This document shows, one piece after another, positions 25,556-33,768 of a stretch of DNA of 45,844 bases. This DNA comes from Pseudobacteriovorax antillogorgiicola. GTDB taxonomy: Bacteria; Bdellovibrionota_B; Oligoflexia; Oligoflexales; RGVZ01. The number at the start of each line of letters is the position of its first letter. Position 1 is the stretch's first letter. Made by a program: the position numbers and the translations under genes. The notes under the pieces are model-generated. The model did not search any database, was not told the origin of the DNA, and saw only the letters and a program-made list of their open reading frames with translations. The stretch is taken from positions 1 to 45,844 of the forward strand of contig CAMDHM010000003.1 in the NCBI GenBank assembly GCA_945898195.1. Direction: 5' to 3'.

Positions 25556-26498
25556 CTTTTACCACGGGCTCAGCGCGGTTCGCGCTAATTTCAAGGTGAG
25601 CTTTCCCAATTGAAGAAAAAATCCACCAGGTAGTCTTACCCATGTCGTCCATTTTTTTCATTGAGATTTCTTCTCCTATGCGGTCTCCTTTCAGAACCTT
25701 TAAGGTGAGCTCAGGCTGAAGCTGCGTTAGTTTTTCCTCGGTCGTTGCGTCGGCATAGCGTAGCGCCCGCAAGCGTTCGAATTTATCCAGCCAGTCATTG
25801 AACGGACCTTCAAACGGTGGTTTTTCTTTTTCCGCGGTCTTAATGTTTTGCCGAGCGAAGCGTTTTTTTGATTTCCCTTTTTCGATTTCCGCGGAATCCG
25901 CATCGTCGATGTTTTTGGAGAGCACAGACCGGTCAAAGAATCGTGCCACGGCATTATCGAAGCCTGAAATGGCATCGGCTTCGAGTAAGATCACGGTTTT
26001 ACCATCTGGACTTAGCCCATATCGATCGGAAGTTCCGAAGCTCAGGTTGCCGAGTTCAATACTCCACGACTCTGATTTTTCCGACGCCGAAACCGACTTC
26101 AATTTAATGGTTAATTTCGCAGACGCTGGCTTAAGGCCAAAGGCCTTCCACTGCTCGTCGGTCATCCCCGTCGTCGGGGCAACGATTCGTTTGGCTTCGA
26201 GCGGATCAAAAAATTTAAGTGACTCATCAAAACGGTCACTGGCCAGGAATGAATCCTGACCAGATTGAATCCAAAATCTTCCGTCGCCTTCGCGGCGGCG
26301 CGCGATCATGGTTTGGTTGGCCCCCTGCCACTGAACTTCTTCAATGGCTGCTGGGCTAACAGAAAAGAGCCGTACCTGCCGTGAATCTGATGTCGACTTT
26401 GGGGTGCTTGCCCACCAGGCTAGGGCAAGACTTACGGCTAAAATAGTTCCATACAGGGGAATATCTGATTTAACTTTTGATCTTATTTTAGTTTTCAT
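25536..26498 (-). CDS. DUF4340-type protein of the Gld-like ABC operon
   Basis: This is a 320-residue protein with one N-terminal membrane helix (about 14-30, YGTILAVSLALAWWAS) and a periplasmic domain matching the DUF4340 style: FSVSPAAIEEVQWQG, FWIQSG, and a Lys/Glu-rich centre near 210-235. Such proteins often sit beside GldA/F/G-like ABC genes as an extracytoplasmic accessory. The start overlaps the GldG-like stop by ATGA and the stop overlaps the amylase start, so it lies mid-operon. No catalytic residues are known for the family. Confidence 0.72.
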   Translation of the reverse strand: MKTKIRSKVKSDIPLYGTILAVSLALAWWASTPKSTSDSRQVRLFSVSPAAIEEVQWQGANQTMIARRREGDGRFWIQSGQDSFLASDRFDESLKFFDPLEAKRIVAPTTGMTDEQWKAFGLKPASAKLTIKLKSVSASEKSESWSIELGNLSFGTSDRYGLSPDGKTVILLEADAISGFDNAVARFFDRSVLSKNIDDADSAEIEKGKSKKRFARQNIKTAEKEKPPFEGPFNDWLDKFERLRALRYADATTEEKLTQLQPELTLKVLKGDRIGEEISMKKMDDMGKTTWWIFSSIGKAHLEISANRAEPVVKDAESLF

Positions 26499-28366
26499 AC
26501 TTCAGTGTCCTTCCCAGTTTCGCGGGATTGGTCGTCACGGGGGCGGCGTTTTTTACCGGCGCGAATGGTCGCACCCCCCGCCAAAAGAACCATCGCCGGT
26601 ACAAATACGACTGAGCCATAAAACCAGATTAAGTCTTGGTTGTCGCTCTGGCGGATTCTCACATCCTCTTCATTGGCTAATTTTCCGCCGAGGGCTTGTT
26701 CCCCGGCCAGCCATTTCATGGAGTCCGATATATAGGCCAGGTTACCGGGATTGCGAATGAGTCCATCAGAAAATGCCGCGGAATCGCCGAAGATCACAAT
26801 TTTTGAAGGCTTTCCGTCGGGCGTGCTCGCCGAACTTGAAACCGCCGCAAGGGCCAGGGCAGTGGCTCCTCGCCGCTCAAGTCGTTCATCAAATTTGTAA
26901 TTTCGGTTTAGATCCACAAACGAATCAGCGAGCGACCTTACGGTTTCTGTAACATGCCACCTGTTGGCCTCTGGCGCGTCTACGCTTATGGAAAGCGAAC
27001 CCGCCTCAAAGGCCAATACTGCAACCTTGTCCTCGTTGTGTGACAGAGTCTTGATAGATTCGTGCCCGGTAAATGACGTGGTGAAAAGAAACCAATTATC
27101 GACTGGCGAGCGGGTCGCGGCGACATGATTGCGTTCATTTCCAACCGGATGTTTGTCGAAATCAATTCCAATAGTCGTGAGCCATGCCGTCAGTGTGTCT
27201 TGGGACTTGTCTGGGTCAAGGCCTATCAGGAGGCTTCCTCCCCTGTTCGTAAATTCCTTTAAGGTTTCGACCTCCCCGGCCAGCAGCGGCGTCTTTCCGC
27301 CAAGCAAGATGACCGTGGTTGCGTCTTCGGGCACTCGAGTGGCACTACCTTCGGAAATACCAAATGTTTTGATATTCCAGTTTTGATCCCGCAAGAACCC
27401 TTCCAGTAATTTTGACGAATCCAAGGGCGACATGCCTGCGCTGGTGTTCGGATTTAGTTCCCCGTGACCGCGCATTACATATGCGTTTTTTGGTTTCGAG
27501 GTCAGCGTCAGTAATAGCCGTTGGAATTCACTATCAAGTTTTTTTAATAAGGGCCGGGCGGCAGTCAGAGTCGGGCCAAGGTCCATGCGTTCCTGGCGCG
27601 TGCCAACTTCGGCGATGACGACGCCGTTGCGGCTGGTCTTAAAGTGTGCGGCGTCTAAGGGATCAAGATCTTTGTCGGTGATTTTCAGGGTAATTCGGTT
27701 GTCGGATAATTGCACCAGCCGCGAGGCGTAGCCCTCGACCCATGGAAGAACCTCATTGTCGCGTGGATAAAAAATGGCAATGGTCACAGGCTCGCTGCTC
27801 GCCTTCGCGATATTTACGGTGGCTTCACTCGGCTCTGTGACTTTTAGATAGCTCCAGTCGCGGCTGAAATCACGCCGCACGGCGGCGTAGTTTAGGGCGA
27901 CCAAGGCGCATAGTAGAAGCCCGGTGGCAGTCCAGGATTGTCCCGCGCGGGAAATGCGGGTGGGGTCCGCGTCTTTGCTGGTCTGGTACGCTGCCAATTC
28001 GATTCCGATGCCTGCCACCAATGCGGTGACCAGTGGGACCACCCAGAGCCCAAGCAAAATGCGCCCTGCATCAGATGAGTTCATGGAATCTTTGATGGCA
28101 TGCTGCCATCCCGCCCACGCGACAAGGGCGAGTCCGACGACGATCTTCCATGCGGTTGGCAAGACTTCGCAGCGCGCAGCATTCTTTTTTTCGGTTTTTT
28201 GAAATCCACGCCAGCGCCAGATATGAATAGCGATCGCGCCAAGCATCAATAATCCGGCGACAGCACGTAAGACGATCGCTGAGCTGCTGCCTACGAAATA
28301 GCGTTCGGCAGAAAAGAATGAAAGCAGGCCAATCATAAACATGGCGGTCATACCTACGGTATTCAT
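26495..28366 (-). CDS. GldG-like ABC transporter auxiliary protein
   Basis: This is a 623-residue membrane protein. The N-terminus has about four hydrophobic helices (residues 5-165), and a final helix lies near 590-610 (WFYGSVVFVPAMVLLAG). The large periplasmic part matches the ABC_transp_aux/GldG type: VTIAIFYPRDNEVLPWVEGY, MRGHGELNP near 295, and TVILLGGKTPL with FTNRGGSLLIGLDPD. The ATG at 28366 overlaps the permease stop by ATGA with GGAGG 8 bases upstream; a GTG at 28375 is less likely. In Bacteroidetes the GldAFG complex supports gliding; outside that phylum the exported substrate is unknown. Confidence 0.8.
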   Translation of the reverse strand: MNTVGMTAMFMIGLLSFFSAERYFVGSSSAIVLRAVAGLLMLGAIAIHIWRWRGFQKTEKKNAARCEVLPTAWKIVVGLALVAWAGWQHAIKDSMNSSDAGRILLGLWVVPLVTALVAGIGIELAAYQTSKDADPTRISRAGQSWTATGLLLCALVALNYAAVRRDFSRDWSYLKVTEPSEATVNIAKASSEPVTIAIFYPRDNEVLPWVEGYASRLVQLSDNRITLKITDKDLDPLDAAHFKTSRNGVVIAEVGTRQERMDLGPTLTAARPLLKKLDSEFQRLLLTLTSKPKNAYVMRGHGELNPNTSAGMSPLDSSKLLEGFLRDQNWNIKTFGISEGSATRVPEDATTVILLGGKTPLLAGEVETLKEFTNRGGSLLIGLDPDKSQDTLTAWLTTIGIDFDKHPVGNERNHVAATRSPVDNWFLFTTSFTGHESIKTLSHNEDKVAVLAFEAGSLSISVDAPEANRWHVTETVRSLADSFVDLNRNYKFDERLERRGATALALAAVSSSASTPDGKPSKIVIFGDSAAFSDGLIRNPGNLAYISDSMKWLAGEQALGGKLANEEDVRIRQSDNQDLIWFYGSVVFVPAMVLLAGGATIRAGKKRRPRDDQSRETGKDTEV

Positions 28367-29091
28367 CCTTGCCACCTCCGCGATTCAATTGTTCTGACGG
28401 AACACTCAAGAAAAAACGCCATGACACTCAGGTAGTAAACAACATCGCTCAGTTTTACGACCCCCTTGGCAAATGAGGTGAAGTGCCGATTGTGGAGGGC
28501 TAGATGGCTCAGAATTTCTTTGAATGGTGGGCTTGAAATATCTGCGACAATCCACATGACGAGCAAGGTTACTGTAATCATAGTTCCCACCACGGCAGCG
28601 GTCAGTTGATTTGGAGCCATGGCAGACGCGAAAAGGGTAATGCTGATGGTGGCCCCACCGATCAAAATCAAATTTAAATATCCTGCAGCCAGATGTCCGG
28701 CAGAGATCTTGCCTTTCATCATGATTAAGGCCGGCAGGTAAAGCGATACGGCGTGCAGAATCATGACGAAGGCCATGGCCGAAATAAATTTCCCGTAAAT
28801 CATTTGTCGTTCGGTAATTGGGCTCGTGTAAAGGAGGGTGATTGTTCCGTTCTGTTTTTCCTCAGCAATGAGGCGCATTGCCAAAAGGATCCCTGCGACA
28901 ATCGTGATTCCGCTGGCAAAATAAAAAAAGTCACCGAGGACTTCTGCGGACAGTTTCGCTTGTTGGCCCATAGCGAAGGCATTGAATAGAAGCCCATCTA
29001 TAAACAGTGCTGAAGCCACGATGATCCAGCCCATCCAAGTGTTGAAAAAACTTCCCAGTTCGCGCCGTGCGACCAGCCAAGATTTATGCAT
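28363..29091 (-). CDS. ABC-2 type permease, GldF-like
   Basis: This is a 242-residue permease with six predicted membrane helices and the segment MRLIAEEKQNGTITLLYTSPIT, typical of ABC-2 permeases of the GldF/NosY kind. The ATG at 29091 follows AAGGAAG by about 6 bases and overlaps the ATPase stop by 8 bases; the longer frame from 29142 would lie inside the ATPase gene. Together with the ATPase and GldG-like protein it forms a complete transporter of unknown cargo. Confidence 0.88.
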   Translation of the reverse strand: MHKSWLVARRELGSFFNTWMGWIIVASALFIDGLLFNAFAMGQQAKLSAEVLGDFFYFASGITIVAGILLAMRLIAEEKQNGTITLLYTSPITERQMIYGKFISAMAFVMILHAVSLYLPALIMMKGKISAGHLAAGYLNLILIGGATISITLFASAMAPNQLTAAVVGTMITVTLLVMWIVADISSPPFKEILSHLALHNRHFTSFAKGVVKLSDVVYYLSVMAFFLECSVRTIESRRWQG

Positions 29092-30067
29092 GTGCGCTTC
29101 CTTTGTGGATTGGTTTGCGGATTTCTTGATGGTCTGGTGCATGAATGAGTCTCATGAACAGCGATTCCAGGCCGTCATCAAGGCGGGCAAGTCCAGCCAG
29201 ACCGATTCCGGATTCCGCACCAGCTTCGACGACCATTTTGGCAATCGTAGGTCGATTCTCGTCGGATGTTTGGAGTGTTACGTTTCGTCCCACGGTATGC
29301 ACGTTTGTGACTCCGGGAATATGTCCAAGCTGATTGGCAAGGTTCTGGATTCCATGGTCATCGCCCCCGGCGAGTTCGATGGACACGGTCTGGCGAGACT
29401 GAATGCGATCGCGGAGTTCCCGTTCGCTGCCTTGTGCCGTCACACAACCGCGATCTATGATCATAATCCGATCACATGTGCGCGTTATTTCGGAAAGAAT
29501 GTGACTCGAGAGAATCACGGTGTGATCTTGCCGTAGGCCATTGATGAGGTCTCGCATTTCGACTATCTGCAACGGATCCAATCCGTTTATTGGTTCGTCG
29601 AGAATGACAACTTTAGGATTGTGGACGATGGCTTGGGCAATGCCGGCCCGCTGGCGGTATCCGTGGGACAGGGACCCAAGTGGGCTCCAGGCAACTTCCT
29701 TTAAATTGGTTCGTTCGATGGCAGCGCTAGCGGCAGATTTTGCAGTCCTTCGGTCAAGGCCCTTAAGGCCTGCCACATACTCAAGATAAGATCCCACTGG
29801 CATCTCGTCATAAAGTGGTGGCTGATCTGGCAGGTACCCAATTAGTTTGCGGACTTCGTGTGGCTCGTCTTCAACGGAATGGCCCCCAACCTGTGCGCTT
29901 CCTGCCGTCGGCAGGAGCATGGCGCCGAGGATCTTTAGGATCGTGCTTTTGCCTGCCCCGTTCAAACCAAGAAGGCCAACAATCTCGCCCTTTTGTATTT
30001 CAAAGGATACGTCATCAATGGCTGTTTTGCCTTCATAAACCTTGCGTAAATTATGGACCCGGATCAT
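29084..30067 (-). CDS. ABC transporter ATPase, GldA-like
   Basis: This is a 327-residue ATP-binding subunit. Walker A is GLNGAGKST at 34-42, the signature LSHGYRQR at 133-140 (the Gld-like form, not LSGGQ), Walker B VVILDEP at 153-159, and the H-loop His is in SSHIL (His189). The C-terminal ~90 residues look like a DUF4162-type extension. The ATG at 30067 has GAGGG 8 bases upstream. It is the first gene of an operon of five overlapping genes: ATPase, permease, GldG-like, DUF4340 and amylase. Confidence 0.93.
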   Translation of the reverse strand: MIRVHNLRKVYEGKTAIDDVSFEIQKGEIVGLLGLNGAGKSTILKILGAMLLPTAGSAQVGGHSVEDEPHEVRKLIGYLPDQPPLYDEMPVGSYLEYVAGLKGLDRRTAKSAASAAIERTNLKEVAWSPLGSLSHGYRQRAGIAQAIVHNPKVVILDEPINGLDPLQIVEMRDLINGLRQDHTVILSSHILSEITRTCDRIMIIDRGCVTAQGSERELRDRIQSRQTVSIELAGGDDHGIQNLANQLGHIPGVTNVHTVGRNVTLQTSDENRPTIAKMVVEAGAESGIGLAGLARLDDGLESLFMRLIHAPDHQEIRKPIHKGSAHA

Positions 30068-30185
30068 CGGGAATCCCTCACAACATGCTGAAATGATTTT
30101 TAAATACTTCTGTTACTGCTGTGGATCGTTGCGCAACCCGCCGAGGGTGTCAATGGTCTAGGCATTTTCTGCTGAAAAGTCAGAC

Positions 30186-30216
30186 AAACGACATCCAAGC
30201 GAGATGTCGTTTTCTA
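30186..30216 (+). other. strong hairpin in a divergent intergenic region
   Basis: AAACGACATC (30186-30195) and GATGTCGTTT (30203-30212) form a perfect 10-base-pair stem with a 7-base loop, followed on the plus strand by TCTATATAAA. It lies between two divergent genes, where a terminator for either is not expected. It may end a small RNA, act in the 5' leader of the caspase gene, or be a protein-binding palindrome. I cannot tell which. Confidence 0.6.
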
Positions 30217-30323
30217 TATAAAGCTAATAAAATCGGTTGATTGCGGAGTGTTCATGGTTTGGCTTGGGGTTTGCAGATTCATCTGAGGACTAAGCTAAAA
30301 ATTCGCATACGGCGGAGATGACC

Positions 30324-31583
30324 ATGAAACTGGTAAAATCAGCAAATTATCTGACTGCGATTATGTTTGTGGCGGCGGGCGTCCTTGCGGGATGTCAGCC
30401 AACGCACAACGTCAGCAGCCATCTTCGCGACTTATCCTACGATCCCAACGCCAAGAACATCGCCCTCCTATTTGGTGCGGCCAATGGCCTGCCCGGCATC
30501 TCTGATGATTTACAACATATGAAAGAAGTTTTTGAAGATTCGAAAGTCGGCAATGCCTTTCAGGTCGTAATGGTAGAGGAAGCGTCGCGCGATCAGATAT
30601 TGAAGGCAACACAGGATGCCGCTGTTGCGGCTGGTGAGAACGGTACTATCGTCTGGTATTTCTCGGGGCATGGAGTTGAGAGTGGTGACTTGATGACGAC
30701 TGCTGGAATGCTTCCTTTTCTTAGCGTAACAGAAGCCATTCGTTCGGTTCGTCAGACGCCAGTTAAACGTATGTTTGTGTTTTTGGATTCGTGTTTCAGT
30801 GGCCAGATGGTCGATGGTAGCGCGATTGTTAAGAGCCTTCGAGCTAAGGATGCTGGTGAAGAGGTTTCCGACGAATATATGAAAACAGTCGCAGAAAATT
30901 ATGCTGACATTGCTGCCGATAGTTTTTTTGATCAGTCTCCAACAGCAAAGTTGGCCCCTAGCGCATATGAGCAATTAATCGTGATGTCGGCATCTCAGCG
31001 CTATGAGACGTCCTTAGCTGGTTCTGGCGGTAGTGAATTCACAGGTGCTTTAGTTAACGTTTTTCGTAAATTTAAAACGAGCAATCCTGACGGAACAATC
31101 GGTGATTTTCTTGCTGCGGTAAAAAAAGAGACCGCTGCGTCAACTAGCAGTGCCCACACACCTGCATTCCGTGTGATGCCAGAGCAGGAAATTTTAAATG
31201 ACAGTTTCTTTGCCAAGCCGCGCCAATCAGTTCCGCAAACTAACCCAGGGGCTCAGTCCATCGGCTCAAAAATGGTCGTGGCCATCGGGGCGGGCGACGC
31301 TGCTTCAAACTCTGCTCGCCTTTATGTCGGGACCGATTTAAGCATTGTAAAAGTTGGTCTGTGTTCTGGTCGCAAGGACGCATGTTTGCGTAGTCCCCAG
31401 ATCTTTTTGGAATTCCGGGCTGCGCCATCGCAAACGGTAATCACTCCGATTCCGGCAGGTGGCGTGGTTTACGAGGGCGCGAAGCCAATCGTTATCGAAG
31501 CTTCAAAGCCCGTGACGGTTCTTGGTTTTGATTCAAACGGTAAGGTGATTACCACGCGCACAATCCAGTTCCGGAAAAACTGA
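30324..31583 (+). CDS. caspase-like (C14) peptidase lipoprotein
   Basis: This is a 419-residue lipoprotein (VLAGC, Cys24) with a caspase/metacaspase-type domain at about 43-290. The catalytic pair is visible: His116 in YFSGHG and Cys157 in FLDSCFSG. IALLFGAANGLPG is the usual first strand, with DDLQHMKEVF as the first helix. Residues about 330-419 form a beta-rich C-terminal domain ending VITTRTIQFRKN. The ATG at 30324 was preferred because GGAG ends 6 bases before it; the ATG at 30318 directly abuts that site. Bacterial relatives cut after basic or acidic residues, often under signal control. A lipid anchor puts this one at the envelope. It probably shares a transcript with the C39-like gene 5 bases downstream. 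Confidence 0.9.
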   Translation: MKLVKSANYLTAIMFVAAGVLAGCQPTHNVSSHLRDLSYDPNAKNIALLFGAANGLPGISDDLQHMKEVFEDSKVGNAFQVVMVEEASRDQILKATQDAAVAAGENGTIVWYFSGHGVESGDLMTTAGMLPFLSVTEAIRSVRQTPVKRMFVFLDSCFSGQMVDGSAIVKSLRAKDAGEEVSDEYMKTVAENYADIAADSFFDQSPTAKLAPSAYEQLIVMSASQRYETSLAGSGGSEFTGALVNVFRKFKTSNPDGTIGDFLAAVKKETAASTSSAHTPAFRVMPEQEILNDSFFAKPRQSVPQTNPGAQSIGSKMVVAIGAGDAASNSARLYVGTDLSIVKVGLCSGRKDACLRSPQIFLEFRAAPSQTVITPIPAGGVVYEGAKPIVIEASKPVTVLGFDSNGKVITTRTIQFRKN

Positions 31584-31588
31584 TCATT

Positions 31589-32236
31589 ATGAATTTTAAG
31601 CCTGAAAAATTTGGGAAATTGGGAATGTCATTTAACTTTGTCGCGTTGGTAATGCCGCTGGTAATGATGACATCTGCGTCGCTGATTGCGTCCCCGCGTC
31701 GTGGCCTCATGATGAAGGTGCCACATGTGACACAGCACACTCCTTATCACTGTGGTCCTGCCGCAATTCAATCTGTTCTTGCCTATTATGGGATTGGGCA
31801 TTTTCAAGAAGACCTAGGAAAGAGAATGGGGACGTCTTTTGAAAATGGAACTCCTATTTCCAAAATCATTCATTTGGCCAAGTCAGAAGGCTTAGGTGCG
31901 GAACTGCATGAGGGTATTACTCGGCTCCAATTGCAGCGAATGCTGGATATTGATCATCCCGTTATTGTTGTGCTGCAGGCCTGGGCGGGTGAGGATGTTA
32001 ATTGGGAAGAAAGTTGGGAAAACGGTCATTATGTCGTCGCCATTGGATATGATGCTAAGCGTGTTTACTTCATGGATCCTTACCTAACCTCTGCCTATGC
32101 CTGGATTCCTTGGGACGAACTATTTTTGCGTTGGCATGACGAGGGGGTTGATGGGGTCATCAATCGGGGAGGTATTGAAATCATTCCGAAAACCACGATG
32201 AATGTACCCCCGGCTGAATTAATTCGAATGCGATAA
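31589..32236 (+). CDS. exported C39-like cysteine peptidase
   Basis: This is a 215-residue protein with a hydrophobic export signal (about 13-35) and a papain-like C39 fold. The catalytic triad candidates are Cys55 in YHCGPAA, His147 in NGHYVVAIGYD, and Asp163 in FMDPY. C39 domains usually cut double-glycine leaders on ABC exporters, but this one stands alone without a transporter, so it is more like the free-standing C39-like group. It follows the caspase-like gene by 5 bases. No clear ribosome binding site precedes the ATG at 31589, so coupling or an internal start at 31625 is possible. Confidence 0.85.
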   Translation: MNFKPEKFGKLGMSFNFVALVMPLVMMTSASLIASPRRGLMMKVPHVTQHTPYHCGPAAIQSVLAYYGIGHFQEDLGKRMGTSFENGTPISKIIHLAKSEGLGAELHEGITRLQLQRMLDIDHPVIVVLQAWAGEDVNWEESWENGHYVVAIGYDAKRVYFMDPYLTSAYAWIPWDELFLRWHDEGVDGVINRGGIEIIPKTTMNVPPAELIRMR

Positions 32237-32441
32237 TGGTTTTTCCTGGAGTAGCCCCCGTAAAACCGGACAGTCTTGCCAATATTGGCGCAGTTCATCC
32301 TGCGGCCGCTGACGCTTGACGTTTCCGAAGGACACCGTTTTTGGGATTCGGACTCGCAAGCGTTACCTTATTATTCTTTACGGAGAAATTTGGGGCGAGG
32401 ATCAGGCTGAGCTTTTGCAGAAAAGCGAACCAGCTCTAGAT
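32237..32441. other. intergenic stretch between convergent genes
   Basis: No gene is supported. The segment near 32250-32276 (GGAGTAGCCCCCG then TAAAACCGGACAG) resembles the style of IS3-group insertion-sequence ends. GCCAATATTGGC (32278-32289) is a perfect palindrome just after it. No transposase remnant was found, so this is only a hint. Confidence 0.3.
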
Positions 32442-33494
32442 TCACCGATTTGGAAGCCCTTGCCCTCGGCCTGTGATAAAGAGCGGGGATTGGGTCAGGG
32501 CTATTCCTGCGGCTAGATGCCATATTTTCAGGTTGGTGTTAGTTTTGTATGTTCCGACGGAGATAAAACAATCGGAAGCATCTTCAAGCCAGTAGTCCTT
32601 CCAAAAGCGGTAACGGACGGATGCGTAAATTTGATCTGAACCCATAATTTTTTGGGCGCCATTTTCTGCCCGTGGGGTCTCAGCCTCGCGGTACCACCGG
32701 TAGCCAGGTGCAAGGATCATCCGATCACCGAGCTTTTGATGCCATTCCAATCCGATCGTCGTTGCGGAGATGCTGCCCGTCAACGTCACGGGGGCCACTT
32801 TTCCTCTGTTCTCGAATTGGGCAATGGTTCCACGGACGGCAGCGTCAGCACTTACCACAAAATAGCGAGCTTCTAATTTGCCTAGGTAGACCTCTGGGCG
32901 GTCATCGCGGTGGATCGTCGAAACGCTTCCCTTCCAAAGAAATTCTGGCGTGGCAAGGTGCAGCCAACTGACGCCGGTGCTAGTTCCATTGATTCGGTCA
33001 GGTGATAAAATTCGGCGCCCATCGATATCGGTAACGTCTATGGCGTCACTATTGGTCGACGTCTGCTGGAGATCTAGTGTCCATCGTGTTGTGTCTTCCC
33101 CGGTCCAGAAGGACAGGCCAACTCCAAGCCAACGGCTCGTTGTCTTGATGGCAGATGATTCGGCTCCCAGCCAACCAATGCGTGGCGTCACGGTGAACGG
33201 TGCAGCTGCGCCGTCGGCGCTTGTGAGGTCGCCTGTTAGGGTAACGCCCGTTTCGCTTCCTGCTAGGGTGGACGCAGGGTTTTGTCCTGAAATCAGATGG
33301 CGACGTGACAGCCCAAGTCGCAGGTTGTGGGGTGGGGTTTGAATGGAAAGTGTTTCTAATAGCGCTTTTGAATTCCAGTCTGAATACAGGGCGGAGGCAG
33401 CCTCCATCCGAACCGATTCAGCCATCAGTGCGGGGGAACAGGTTAACGAACAGGTTAATGAACAGGAAGCCGCCATGGTGATCAAATGTTTCAA
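32442..33494 (-). CDS. DUF3570-like predicted outer-membrane barrel
   Basis: This is a 350-residue exported protein (signal cleaved near ALMA-ES) made of alternating amphipathic strands with aromatic ends (YRWYREAE, YASVRYRFWKDYW), as in outer-membrane barrels. Position after a DUF4266-like lipoprotein and a thioredoxin matches the known DUF3570-DUF4266-thioredoxin gene cluster, which is the main reason for the name. The start is a TTG at 33494 with GGAGG about 6 bases upstream and only 2 bases after the previous stop. The signal peptide contains a duplicated Cys-Ser-Leu-Thr unit from a 12-base repeat. Its function is unknown. Confidence 0.6.
   Translation of the reverse strand: MKHLITMAASCSLTCSLTCSPALMAESVRMEAASALYSDWNSKALLETLSIQTPPHNLRLGLSRRHLISGQNPASTLAGSETGVTLTGDLTSADGAAAPFTVTPRIGWLGAESSAIKTTSRWLGVGLSFWTGEDTTRWTLDLQQTSTNSDAIDVTDIDGRRILSPDRINGTSTGVSWLHLATPEFLWKGSVSTIHRDDRPEVYLGKLEARYFVVSADAAVRGTIAQFENRGKVAPVTLTGSISATTIGLEWHQKLGDRMILAPGYRWYREAETPRAENGAQKIMGSDQIYASVRYRFWKDYWLEDASDCFISVGTYKTNTNLKIWHLAAGIALTQSPLFITGRGQGLPNR
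33436..33467 (-). repeat. 12-bp tandem repeat within a signal peptide
   Basis: On the plus strand GAACAGGTTAAC and GAACAGGTTAAT occur in tandem, followed by a partial third unit. On the coding strand they give the repeated SLTC units in the signal peptide of the barrel protein. The unit is in frame, so copy-number change would only alter signal length. Confidence 0.85.
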
Positions 33495-33496
33495 AT

Positions 33497-33763
33497 TCAG
33501 CCTCCGCAGGTGGGGCAGGTGGCTCCACTGCCGGAAGTGCCAGAGCCGTTGCCATGCTCAAGCTTTTTTCCTGGCTCTGCAAGTACCGAGTCTTGAAATC
33601 CACGGTCTTTTGCTGGGTCCATCAGGGGATCAAGAAGCATGGCTTTTTTGAATTTAACTTCTGGATTGATGCAAGATGTTGCTGCGGCAATGAAGGGCAG
33701 AAGGGCCAGAAAAACGAGATTTCTGCTGGTCAAATTTGTTTTTAACGTCATGAAATGTTTCAT
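33497..33763 (-). CDS. DUF4266-like small lipoprotein
   Basis: This is an 88-residue lipoprotein (AAATSC lipobox). The short mature part begins with VKFKKAMLLDPLMDP and ends in a Gly/Ser-rich tail with two cysteines (GATCPTCGG). This layout, a conserved proline/methionine stretch and a glycine-cysteine tail, is that of DUF4266 proteins, which accompany DUF3570 barrels. The terminal CPTC could bind a metal or be a thioredoxin substrate; thioredoxin genes directly upstream make the second idea attractive. A palindrome covers its start codon. An internal ATG at 33751 is an alternative start. Confidence 0.68.
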   Translation of the reverse strand: MKHFMTLKTNLTSRNLVFLALLPFIAAATSCINPEVKFKKAMLLDPLMDPAKDRGFQDSVLAEPGKKLEHGNGSGTSGSGATCPTCGG

Positions 33764-33765
33764 GA
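33748..33765. promoter_or_regulatory. perfect palindrome across a start codon
   Basis: TCATGAAA and TTTCATGA (8-base arms, 2-base centre) span both candidate start codons of the DUF4266-like gene. It could hide the start in an RNA hairpin or bind a regulator. It may also be chance. Confidence 0.45.
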
Positions 33766-33768
33766 CAA

